Below, piece after piece: positions 52,058 to 61,165 of a DNA stretch of 64,000 nt. Within the stretch, counting starts at the first letter, position 1, and each line of letters begins with the position of its first letter. A program made the position numbers and the translations under genes. The notes beneath the pieces are model-generated. The model was not told the origin of the DNA and ran no database searches. It saw nothing but the letters and a program-made list of their open reading frames with translations. Source of the DNA: Tricholomella constricta (Eukaryota > Basidiomycota > Agaricomycetes > Agaricales > Lyophyllaceae); NCBI GenBank assembly GCA_013368375.1, contig JAACJP010000028.1, positions 554,121 to 618,120 of the forward strand, in the 5' to 3' direction.

Positions 52058-54879
52058 TCTTCTGTCTTGTGATGGAATTCGAAGATGTCGTCGCCGATGA
52101 GGTAGGTGGCTCTGCCCATGGCGTTTGCTGTTGGGCAGTCGCGCATCCAGTGTTCCAGGTCACCGCATAGGATGCAGGCCTTGTCTCGAATTCGTTGTTG
52201 CTTTACGTCTTCGTCAATCTTCACCCAGGGGCGTGTTGACTTCTTGAAACCGAAGTTGTTGGCTTGTAGGGCCTCCTCGTCGTCCCATGCGATTTTCTGG
52301 TCTTGCGCCTTACCTTCCCTACCTGAGTCCGGGTCCTGATCATGACTTTCGGCGTTCAAGCGTGCGTTCCTGTTCCCTTGAGCCGTTTGCGGCGTCGTGC
52401 GGCTTGCGGGTCCGGCCGAAGGTCCCATCGGAGGTCGTGCGGAGGTGTTGGGGGCGTTCGCGTTATTCGCCCAGAGGGGTTTGTAGGACTCTGGATTTTC
52501 TATGCGATGTTCCCAGTACCTCTGATCGATTTGAGTGACCAGATCTCGGTAACCTTCGTAGGTTTCGGGGCTTGGTGCGATGGCCAGGACGTTAAGGATT
52601 CGCTGGGGGAGCGCTTTCCGGAGTGTGAACTGTAGTGCTACCCAGTTCCAGCCTGTTTCGTACGCTTCTTGTTCGAACTTGATGATGAATGCTGTGAACT
52701 TTTCCCATTCCTTCATTTTCAGTCGCGAAATGTTGTTCTCGGCTTCCACTCTCGAGTTCGGTATTCCGAAGCGTGATCCTAATTCGTGTACGAATCCTTC
52801 CCAATTCGTGAACATCGGGTGTTGGGGGTTGTACGTGAGTTGCAGCCGAAAGTAGTCCATAGCTCCGTCCTTTAAGTAGGAGCTCGCGAATGACACCTTC
52901 AGGTGATCCTGTTCGTAGGTGATCGCCTTGGCTTGAAACGTTACTAGGCATTCCGTGACGAAGGTTTTCCATCTCCTCGGTTCTTTTCCAGTGAAGGGGT
53001 CCGGTTTCCTGATGTCGATTTTCGATTCCAGGTTTAGGAGGTGTCGGTACTGTTCCGGGGTCAGGTTTTGGTTTGGGCCTAAGAGCTGTTGCGGTGGAGG
53101 TGGGGGTCGTTGAGGGTTTGCGAATTGGCCTCCTCCCGGATTTCCGGGTGGGCCTCCTCCTCCTCCTCCTCCGTGGCCTCCTCCTCCCCCTCCGGGACCT
53201 CCGTGGCCTCCCGGGCCTCCTGGTCCTTGTGGTGGTCCGTATCCTCCGTGACCTCCCCCTCCTCCAGGACCTCCTGTTCCTCCGGGGCCGTTTCCCCAAT
53301 AACCTCCTCCTCCCCCTCCTGGTCCTCCGGGGCCGTTTCCCCATTGAGTTCCTCTCGGGGTAGGTGGTCCCGAGGATCTCGGAGGTGGTTGGGGCTGTGG
53401 AGGGGGTCCGTTGTACTGGGGGTTCGGTCGTCCGCCGGGTATGGGTGGGGCTGGTCCGGGGTTGTAGCCAGTTCTGTATTGTTCGAACTGGGGGAATTGT
53501 TGTTGGGTCCCTTGCCTTCCGTCGAGGATGGTTACGTTTTGACCGGGGCCGGGGTCCGCTCCGATTCCACGGCGTTCTCTTGGGGAGATTGGGCGTGGGC
53601 CTTGCGGTGACCTCCTGTTCTGGTTCGCCAGGTGAGGTGGTGTTTGGCGCCAGTCTTCTCGTGTCCTTGGGGGTGCTCCTCTTTCTTCTCGGTTTTCTTC
53701 GCGTAATTCGTAGCTATGAGCGTACGACAGCGGCGTTGGGATTCCTTGTTCCGACGGAGGTAGGGGAATATTCTCGGGTTCCCTCTGAGGAGCTCCTTCT
53801 TCCCTTGCGGAGGTCCTTTGTGGGCCTTGAAAACCCGAGTTTGGCCTGGAGAATGGTCCTTCGAAAGAGGGGTTCTCTTCGGGGATCCTTTGCAAATTTT
53901 GGGCTCCCCAGAATCCGAACGTCGGAGCTCTTCGAGCGTCTGTCCCTGGTGTGACGGTGGGTTCGAACCCTTCTTGGCTGGGGGGTGCGTTCCCTTGGTT
54001 CATCCTCCTGAGTAGAGCCGAAGCTGTCTGCGTATTGACAGTGCTTGTCGCTCGTGGAGGTTCTTCGAATCTAGTTTCAATTCTGGAGGGAATGGGCTCC
54101 TGAATTGGCATGTGGAAGGAACGTCCCGCGCTTTGGTGGTTGGAGAATCTTCTTCCCTCGTTGGACGTCTGGATTTCTCCAGCCAGGGCGCGTAACCTTT
54201 TTTCGTTTCCCCCCATTTGTAGCAACACCGTCAGTTGTGGGGGTAATCGATGGGCTTCGTGCAGTTGTATGGTCGACAACACGAGGTTGGCCCATTGTTC
54301 CGGTGTTCGGGGTTGATGATCCATCCCCATGGTTTCGACTAGGAGCTCGTGCGCTTGTCGCGAAAACTCTTCCCGCGTCATGCGGAGCTCGTAGAGTATC
54401 CTTTCGTGGTCTGAACCGTGTAGGAAGGGGTTTTGTTGACGAGCGAAGTGTCCCTGTCCCTCCTCCCGAGCCCTATCCCTCCTCTGGAACATCTCCGGGT
54501 GCCTCAACCTTTCGTAGTATGACCCGGGAGTCTGGTTACTTGAAGGCGGAGGTCCGGAGGCCGTTGCGGATGGTGGTAAGGGGGGATAGTTGGGGGTGGC
54601 GAGTTGGTAGGACGGGTTGAATACGTTTGAGGGGGTCCGGGGTAGGGGTCGTCGAGGGTCCTGACTGGCTGAGGAAAAGTCCCCCTCGTGTTGGCCTGGT
54701 TGGAAAATGTTGTGTTCCAGCCTGGACCTGTTGGTTCCGAAGGTCCCTTGCATCATGTGTCCTGTTGAGGCAGGGGAGGTTTCGAAAGGTGGTGGTGAAG
54801 GTCTTCTTTGTGTGAAAGAGGGACCTTCGAAGTTTTGATAGCGGACTGTGGTGTTGGGCTCCACTATCGTCGAGGACAT
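52018..54879 (-). CDS. GypB2 gag, 953 aa
   Basis: Homologue of the GypB1 gag starting [19 protein letters not shown]. It has the same plan: disordered Pro/Gln/Arg-rich half, glycine-rich tract (about 53115-53350, different length from GypB1), structured Gag domain ([18 protein letters not shown] through LRKALPQRILNVLA), and CCHC knuckle [14 protein letters not shown]. The N-terminal third differs from GypB1 more than the Gag domain does, and the glycine tract differs by insertions. The stop at 52018 falls in the frameshift stem. Forms the particle shell and binds RNA. Confidence 0.92.
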   Translation of the reverse strand: MSSTIVEPNTTVRYQNFEGPSFTQRRPSPPPFETSPASTGHMMQGTFGTNRSRLEHNIFQPGQHEGDFSSASQDPRRPLPRTPSNVFNPSYQLATPNYPPLPPSATASGPPPSSNQTPGSYYERLRHPEMFQRRDRAREEGQGHFARQQNPFLHGSDHERILYELRMTREEFSRQAHELLVETMGMDHQPRTPEQWANLVLSTIQLHEAHRLPPQLTVLLQMGGNEKRLRALAGEIQTSNEGRRFSNHQSAGRSFHMPIQEPIPSRIETRFEEPPRATSTVNTQTASALLRRMNQGNAPPSQEGFEPTVTPGTDARRAPTFGFWGAQNLQRIPEENPSFEGPFSRPNSGFQGPQRTSAREEGAPQREPENIPLPPSEQGIPTPLSYAHSYELREENREERGAPPRTREDWRQTPPHLANQNRRSPQGPRPISPRERRGIGADPGPGQNVTILDGRQGTQQQFPQFEQYRTGYNPGPAPPIPGGRPNPQYNGPPPQPQPPPRSSGPPTPRGTQWGNGPGGPGGGGGGYWGNGPGGTGGPGGGGGHGGYGPPQGPGGPGGHGGPGGGGGGHGGGGGGGPPGNPGGGQFANPQRPPPPPQQLLGPNQNLTPEQYRHLLNLESKIDIRKPDPFTGKEPRRWKTFVTECLVTFQAKAITYEQDHLKVSFASSYLKDGAMDYFRLQLTYNPQHPMFTNWEGFVHELGSRFGIPNSRVEAENNISRLKMKEWEKFTAFIIKFEQEAYETGWNWVALQFTLRKALPQRILNVLAIAPSPETYEGYRDLVTQIDQRYWEHRIENPESYKPLWANNANAPNTSARPPMGPSAGPASRTTPQTAQGNRNARLNAESHDQDPDSGREGKAQDQKIAWDDEEALQANNFGFKKSTRPWVKIDEDVKQQRIRDKACILCGDLEHWMRDCPTANAMGRATYLIGDDIFEFHHKTEEGNAGAIQDLPGL

Positions 54880-54896
54880 GTCCGGTGGGTGGGAGG

Positions 54897-54908
54897 ACCT
54901 CGATATTA
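54897..54908 (-). promoter_or_regulatory. GypB2 primer-binding site, complementary to its own LTR
   Basis: Minus strand TAATATCGAGGT adjoining the 5' LTR. It is the exact reverse complement (12 of 12) of ACCTCGATATTA inside the LTR (55163-55152 on the minus strand). Confidence 0.72.
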
Positions 54909-55266
54909 TGTTAGGACCTGTGTAGCACGCCGGTTACAGAGTTATTCTGGAACCACCGAAGCGGACAGGCCTGACGTCCGTCAAGGAAGACGGCCTACAA
55001 AGGAGTATTCGGAGGTCGTGAGCGTTGACGGAGGTGTTCACCGGGGCTAATTCGAACGAACGAGCTCAAGTGATACGGGTGCGAAGCCAAATAGATTGAG
55101 AGAGAGAGAGAGAAACGAGAACGAGAATCGAGAACTAGTCTTAACAATAGGTAATATCGAGGTAAGGTGTCCGAAAAGAAAGTGGTGTCATATATGTACG
55201 GCGGACGTGCGTGGGAAAGCGTAGTGGGTGTGACTTTAGGGGTGGTCGTTAGGGACGTTCGTGACA
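54909..55266 (-). repeat. GypB2 5' LTR (358 bp)
   Basis: Appears identical to the 3' LTR. It is only about 80% similar to the GypB1 LTR by eye, although the pol genes are almost the same. Confidence 0.96.
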
Positions 55267-55271
55267 CTCAG

Positions 55272-55761
55272 GTCCCTATAAGGACCTGTTCCGCAATGTT
55301 GACGACGATCTAGATCAAATGGGTGTTCCGCCTGCCATTCCTGAGTGGGATGGATGGTACCATCTACCACCGACGACATCATGCGCATCCAAACGCTGAT
55401 ACACGTGGAATTCCAGACTGAATCACTAGACTGTCTAGTGAGTTCAGAATGGATGTTTGTGGGTGAAGACCCACACTTCCGAGGACTCTGTGTTCAGGTG
55501 GGGGAATATCTCCCCCCAGGCCTGCATCACCCAGCTTCATTGGGATCGACGTCCACCAACGTCGAAATGGCGGACCCGACGGCAGCTATACCTGCCCCCG
55601 CGACACCTTCCACAGTCGTGGCAGCTCCAACTGGAGCTACCGAAACCCAAGTGGACCCCGTGTCGGCCCTTATAGGGCCTTTATCACTGGCGGTGATTAC
55701 CACCAGCCAGGGTCCGGTGGACAACAACACCACCGACCCCGATACAGTGATGGAGTCATAG
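55272..55761 (+). pseudogene. GypA1 ORF3, C-terminal fragment
   Basis: After GypB2 the ORF3 remnant continues in shifted frames (DLFRNVDDDLDQMGVPPAIP and EWDGW, matching GypA2 YDNVDDDRLVRL and PPAIPQWDGW) and ends with a Pro/Ala/Thr-rich acidic tail to the stop at 55761 (DPDTVMES). Several stops and a frame change precede the tail. The same hairpin density is seen, for example 55839-55859 (8-bp arms). Confidence 0.7.
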
Positions 55762-55886
55762 GTCGGGGAGACAACCTAATCCCCCCGTCAACGAACCGAC
55801 CTCGACACGTAGGGCGTACCGTCGGGGCGACCGCCATTGTCAGGTGCAGACCACCTGACTCCCGAGGAGCACTCCGCAGGTTGCGT
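55762..55886 (+). other. GypA1 3' leader before the break
   Basis: Untranslated tail of GypA1. No polypurine tract or 3' LTR follows; host-duplication sequence begins at 55887. Confidence 0.6.
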
Positions 55887-56038
55887 TGACGTATGTACCA
55901 TGCCAAAACACTCCTGACCTTTTGCTAACCCACATTGACTATCAGATGCACCAACTGTGGCAACAGGTATGTCTCTCTCTATGCTCTTGATGACCAAACT
56001 ATAATCTTTCTGTCATGTTTAGGTGGAAGTTTTCGTAG
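55887..56038 (+). pseudogene. TFIIS 3' fragment
   Basis: Contains the exon CACCAACTGTGGCAACAG and the terminal exon ending TTTTCGTAG with the intron between them, as at 5349-5500. The rest of the gene is absent, so it cannot encode TFIIS. Confidence 0.93.
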
Positions 56039-56223
56039 TGCACTAACCTCTCCATGCTCCAATCAGTCGTTCCTTTGTTCTCCATATCCAGCCATACGTA
56101 CGAAATTTTCTTCATATCAAACCCAATACAGCTTTTGCTCCCTGGGTCACTGTACTCTTGGTCGCTGTGGTTTCTACATACATCCAACAAGTAACATTCA
56201 TTGAGTAATAATGCTATTATCTT

Positions 56224-57706
56224 TCATTCGCTGCGACAAAGGCTCTCTTGGTCATATCCCCAGGACCCCTGAAAACTGGGGGGGAGCCTAGGTGAGTCGT
56301 CACGGCGACACGTTGCAGGAAGGCCAATATCATCTTGTTTTCCACCCGCGAGTAGCAACTGAGCATCCAAAATGTCACAGAAGTCACTAGAAGATAGAAA
56401 GACGTGAGCGAAATCTGAGTCGTCGGCATCTTCCTTCAATTGCGCAATTGTCTGTGCGGCACCACTCATCTTCAAGACCCGAGATATTGCAAGGTGCATG
56501 TTGCAGAAAAAGGGAAGCGGTCCTGATCCGAGTTTCGCTGCCTCTTTGCCTTTTCCGAACACGATTTCATCCCCATCCCGCAACTTACTTGTTCCTGGTC
56601 CGGGGTGACTAACTGCTGAAGGAACTCTCCTGTATATGTATTTAACCTGAGAGCACAGGGTAAGTAATATTGGCATGCATAGCATTTCAGTATCCGTACC
56701 TTTCCATTATCAACCTGAGCTTCTATGCCCCATTTCAAGTTATCAAATGCAGTGTGCACGTTGGACTCCAAGTTGAAAACGTTTCCCGGTCCATTCAAAT
56801 GCTGCTGGACGAGATCTCTGACTTGCTCTCCGGCGAACATGGCAATACACTTCATAGTATCAGGCTGTAGGATGGGAATAAGCCACGCAATGATTAGCGT
56901 CGAAGGATTATCATTAACCTTGCCATGGACTGAGTGAGGGATGAGATGAGCTAAAATAGGGTCGATGTGCTCGCCGCCGGGGAGCCGGTCAAACCTCATA
57001 CCGCTTATGGGACATATATCGCCATCACGTCTGAACGCCTAGACCGCAATATCATGAGAAATTCAGCAAGTTTGAAAGGCTCCAGAACATACCAAATCTT
57101 TGAGACTCGCTTGTTTCCGCGTTCCGAATTTCCCCTCTTCCTTGGCCACGCGCAGAAGCTCGTCCGTCTCCGATGAAACAATAGTACTAACAGAGTGAGG
57201 CGTGCCGCTTTCAGATTTTGGCCCATCAGGATTCATAACTATTGTCGCGACGATTGTCAGCTTCTGGAGAAAAAACGATAGGAAATGCCGTACATGCGAT
57301 TGCTAGATGGGTGAAGTACTCTGAGGCCATCTTAAACACCGGTGTAAAATCGACTTCAGTCCTGTCTACCCCTTCAAATAACGCCGCCGAGGACTGACTG
57401 GGTGCGACTATGTGCGGGTCGTTCCGAAGGTGGTCAACTGCACAAGTAAGTATGACGAACTTTTCGGACAGACTGTATCAACCTACTATTCTCCGCTAAC
57501 TTTGGATGACACGTCCCAACCTGATCCCAAAATTGATCAAGTACGGAACCGTCGAGTTCTTGAGACTTGATTATCAAATGATATAACAGCTTGGGGGTAT
57601 CGGCTTCGTATTTGCCACGCATATTATCATCCTTCTGAATGCGTTTCGCGAGCGGCCACTCCCAAGACTGTGCCTCTTCCAAAACTGCTAAGGCGTGCTT
57701 GTCCAT
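56224..57706 (-). pseudogene. 5'-truncated copy of the HNH-nuclease-domain gene
   Basis: All downstream exons and splice sites of the copy at 5671-7275 seem to be kept, and the frames are open, but the first codons and promoter are gone: the match stops about 50 bases upstream of the internal Met (MDKHALAVLEEAQSWEW), with a two-base loss and an in-frame TAG further upstream. Within the HNH helix the Asp of SDVHTAFDNL is Asn (SNVHTAFDNL). It could still be expressed from the internal Met if the new upstream DNA acts as a promoter, since the next gene starts divergently at 57955. More likely a decaying duplicate. Confidence 0.75.
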
Positions 57707-57754
57707 CGATGCATATGTTGAAAAAGAAGGGGTTGCGGTTTGAATCTCGGAATT

Positions 57755-57954
57755 TACATAACCAAGCTAGTTTCGTTTTATGTAACGTAGTCAGTTATAA
57801 TTAAATCCAATTCCAATGCTGTTCCCACGACCCTGATCTTGATCGGCTGCGAGTTGGCTATTCCCCGCGTCCAGCTCGAACTCTCATCATCATCTGTAAC
57901 GACCACGACAGAACCCAACCAACTATCCAGGCCATCCCTCACGTTCACGTTTTC
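57755..57954. promoter_or_regulatory. Divergent intergenic region after the duplication edge
   Basis: 200 bases between the truncated HNH copy and the ATG at 57955. Presumably the promoter of the plus-strand gene. No element recognised. Confidence 0.4.
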
Positions 57955-60338
57955 ATGAATTCCGATTCTTCAGCATCCACGACTCCGATGGTTCTTACTC
58001 CAGATTCCACTGGGACGGGCAGTTCGCCTGACTCCATAGCTGCAGCGAAGAAGACGCGCCGACAGACTGCATTTTATCCTAATGTCAACTCCTCCAACAA
58101 GCCTCAGAAGCCGTTCAGTCGGAGTGCCGCGAAACGCGAAAGTGTCATGGCCCTAGGGAGTATTGAACACCTACAGCACTACTTTACGAAGACTGGGATT
58201 GCAGCAAAGAAAAAGTGAGTTTTCTCTAACTTAATACGCCTTATATGCGACTCCATTGGTTGGAAGGATGTGAATGGTGAAGATCAGCAGTTAATGTCGC
58301 ATTGGGACACCGCTTATTGAAGGTCATTGCCATGCTCGCAGGTTGCTGATACATATCCTCCGATAGCCCTCTCAACAAGCCACATCATGGTCTTGTCCCA
58401 GCAATTGGTGGGTTAACTCACATCCGGACAAGCCCCTCCATCGGATCTCATTTCGAGCTACCACCGTCTCCAGCAATTCCGCCCCCACAGCTGGTAGCGT
58501 TTCCTCCCCACGTCAAGGCTTACGATATCGATCCAGACTCACTTCTACCCGGAGTAGTCAATGATCTGGCCGCAGTGGCTCAGGCATGGCAAATTGATAC
58601 CGCCACTCAGCCTCCTGCAGACCCCAGAGCAAGCCTAGGTGTAACTTCGACGCATACTTCAAGCGGCTCTTTCGATGTCCTCGGGGTCCTTAAGATCACG
58701 ACACGCACCGTCAGATCCATACGAAACTACCTACTTTCACTCCCGGACGAATCCGCCGGGACGATACGTGCCCACTTCCGGCCGAAGCTTCTCGGGCCTG
58801 GAAAGTCCCAAACAGCCACTGCCCCGTCATCGTCGACGGTGCCCGACCCGCTCACCTTGATAAGGAAGTCGGCGTTGGAGGTTCTGACGGTTCTGCGCGA
58901 GTTAGAGGAGCGCTACCGCCTCCCCCTGAGTGATGATGCATACGATGCACAGAGCGACGGCGGGGGGTCGCGTGGCGGAGGCCCCCATTCGCGCGTGGCG
59001 AGCCCGAGCGGCAATTCAGAGGAGCCGCCGACCGATGAGGTTGAGCTGGAGATGCCTGGGTACCCGCTGGAAGCCGACTCGTCCATCACCTTCTCTGTTA
59101 TGCAGGTCCAGGGGCGACTTCAGACTGTTCCGGTGTGGGAAGACGAAGAGGATGAATTTGAGCAGGAGGAAGAGAAGGAAAAGCGGGAGCACTGGGATGA
59201 GCGGCTTGTCATTGGGAGCGGATGGTTGTATCGGCAGGACGTGAAGTTGAGCGAGCTGGAGAAGGAAAGGAAAGTTGTTTCAGCGTATCTGGATGTGGTT
59301 GATGAGGTGCTTTTTGAATGGAAGAGAGATGAGCAGATAAAAGAGAGGGGTTGGGAGAGGGAGCGGCGAAAGGCAATGGAAAAGGGCGATAGAGGGGTAT
59401 CAAGAGCAAAGGCTAGAAGGGTGAGCGCTATAGATGGTGCAGGACCAAGGGGCATGGGGATGCTGTTGACCACTGGGGAGTCTGGAAGGAGGCGAGTGTC
59501 GACAGGGATGTTGGATTCGATGAGCAGCATGACACTGAGCGAAGAACCGGAGAGCATAGAAGACATAAATGAGGATGATGAGGCTGAGGCAAGCGTTGAC
59601 GATGAGGAGCTGCCACTGTGGGCTCAACGGAGCTCATTTGTTGATGACGACCTCGGTAACGAGTCTTTCTCTGCCTCCCTGCTTCATTCATTCAACTTAC
59701 GTTTCTTGCACCAGGTCGGGCTTACGCCTTCCTGTCAGCATTTCTACCGGCTCATCTTCTCTCAGCACTTGATCCACCAACTTCCCGCAGGGATTTCCTT
59801 GCCAGTCTTTCCTCGGGTCAGCTTCTCTGCGTAGCCTACAATGCATGTGTCCGAAAATCGAAGCACCCATGGGGCTACGTAAGCAGGGACGGCATCCATG
59901 ACATTCTTGCCCTCGAGAAGGCCGAGAGAGATGCAGGGAAGGACGACAAGGCGCCCGAAGGTGGAAAGAAAGGGTGGACTTTCAGGCGTACCGATAACCT
60001 CAGGTTGTGGGCTGGGTGAGTCTGCTCTGCTTCATCTCCTTGCCCGCGCGATTGGAGCTCACTCTCATCTCATTTTCAGTGCCCTCAAACTGCGGTACAT
60101 GCTCCCAATTTATGTCCCCTCGCAATCCCTCGCGCAGGCCTCGGGGATCGGAACGCCTGCCAATGCTGGCACGCCATTAGGCTCGCCGATCCGCGCCACG
60201 CATCGGACTGCAGAACCCCCTGTCGTCTTCGATGCAAAGGTGGTGGCAAAGAAGGACGACGGATGGGAAGATATGCTGGAAACTGTGCTTCTGAAGTGGG
60301 TCCGGAAAACTGTAGAGGAAAAGCGCAACGCCCATTGA
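57955..60338 (+). CDS. Conserved fungal protein of unknown function, about 700 aa
   Basis: Four exons: 57955-58214, 58367-59655, 59715-60015, 60080-60338, with consistent phases at all joins (KKN-PLNKPHHG; DDL-GRAYAFLSAFLP; WAG-ALKLRYMLP). Unrecognised, but codon phase is preserved across three introns, so it is a real gene. Residues 1-65 are Ser/Thr-rich and basic. The N-terminal half has a folded-looking block (SLLPGVVNDLAAVAQAWQID; TRTVRSIRNYLLSLPD; LEVLTVLRELEERYRLPL). A long charged coiled-coil-like stretch follows (EDEFEQEEEKEKREHWDERL; RKVVSAYLDVVDEVLFEWKR), then Ser-rich linkers and a C-terminal block (LLCVAYNACVRKSKHPWG; FDAKVVAKKDDGWEDMLETV). No membrane or enzyme motif. Its role is not known to me. 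Confidence 0.8.
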
Positions 60339-61165
60339 GTTCCCCATGCATGCCTTTTTTCCAATTGTTAATTGTACTATCGTGAACGTTCGCTGTTGAA
60401 TTCTTGTTTCAGCCAGTCGCTGCTTGTTTCTTTGTTTCTTTGTTCCGATGTTTGTGTTCAAAAGGATGGAAGATTGATTGATGATATACATACTACAGAT
60501 ACCCATGGGACGATTATGCTTATGACCATTATAATAATTACTATGGAGGCTTGGGCGCATCTCCCCTCAGTACATGTAGCTTTCCCCCTGATAGCTTCTC
60601 TCGCAACTCCGAGATCTCTTGCCATTGAACACTCCTTGAAAATTGGACTGAGGAAGACTTCTGCAGGCTCCATCTTGCCTCGTTCAGTGAGCGACAGTAT
60701 CATCAGTCCAAATACATCGCAAACAACTCTCGCGCCTGCCTCGGCCCACCATTGTCTCAAAATTCAAAATCTGTACCGCAGAACCACGGCCACGGCACAT
60801 CGGAAATCCCTCGCCTCTTTCACCAGCAACAGCTCACACATGGACTCGGACGGGCGCATCCGGACGGCAACACCATACAAAAAGCATCGATCTGAGTGCA
60901 AGTACTAAACGACTTGAACTCTTCACATATTTTTTATGCCAGGTTAACTCTGGCGACACGCGATGTCCGTGATACTTCCTCGACACCCACGCGCCGCTTG
61001 CTTTCCATTCAAGTCCTGGACCATGTGCATGCATGAAACGGCGGGATCATCGGGTTGCATAAGGAATCAAAAGACCATCAGTCGACCATCAAACTTGGTA
61101 AACGGTGACTATCCCCTCGTTTGCCCACACCCAAACGTAGCCTCAGCTTCTCCTCCAGGATCATA
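60339..61165. other. Intergenic, no convincing gene
   Basis: 830 bases. A plus-strand frame (60372-60908) and a minus-strand frame (60458-60760) are open but show no family resemblance and overlap each other. It contains the 3' UTR of the previous gene and the promoter of the next. Confidence 0.45.

Larger units (their letters stand above)
44759..55266 (-). mobile_element. GypB2: complete Ty3/gypsy chromodomain element with antisense gene
   Basis: 10,508-bp minus-strand element in GypA1 ORF3. Its 358-bp LTRs look identical; TSD CTCAG (44754-44758 and 55267-55271). In element order: 5' LTR (54909-55266), self-complementary primer site, gag, frameshift signal, pol, a 2.4-kb region holding a spliced gene on the opposite strand, polypurine tract, 3' LTR. 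All frames are open, so it is potentially autonomous. Confidence 0.96.
9042..55886 (+). mobile_element. GypA1: degenerate Ty3/gypsy chromodomain element, interrupted by nested insertions
   Basis: Plus-strand gypsy element. Its own pieces are 9042-19162, 44645-44758 and 55272-55886; the rest is nested Cop1 (holding GypA2 and GypB1) and GypB2. Order: 5' LTR, gag, protease, RT-RNase H, integrase-chromodomain, then a third ORF. It is the oldest member: more than ten in-frame stops and two frameshifts. The expected 3' LTR and its TSD are absent, because the element ends at 55886 where the host duplication begins. Confidence 0.85.
55887..57754. repeat. Segmental duplication, copy 2 (truncated)
   Basis: Second copy of 5349-7211 in direct orientation. 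Contains the last TFIIS exons and the HNH gene without its first codons. It has a 15-base insertion near 56147-56160 and scattered substitutions (a few percent by eye). Confidence 0.9.

Noticed and set aside
60458..60760. Minus-strand frame of 100 codons with fairly normal amino acid composition
   Set aside because: No family resemblance, no consistent splice partners upstream, and it overlaps an equally long frame on the other strand.
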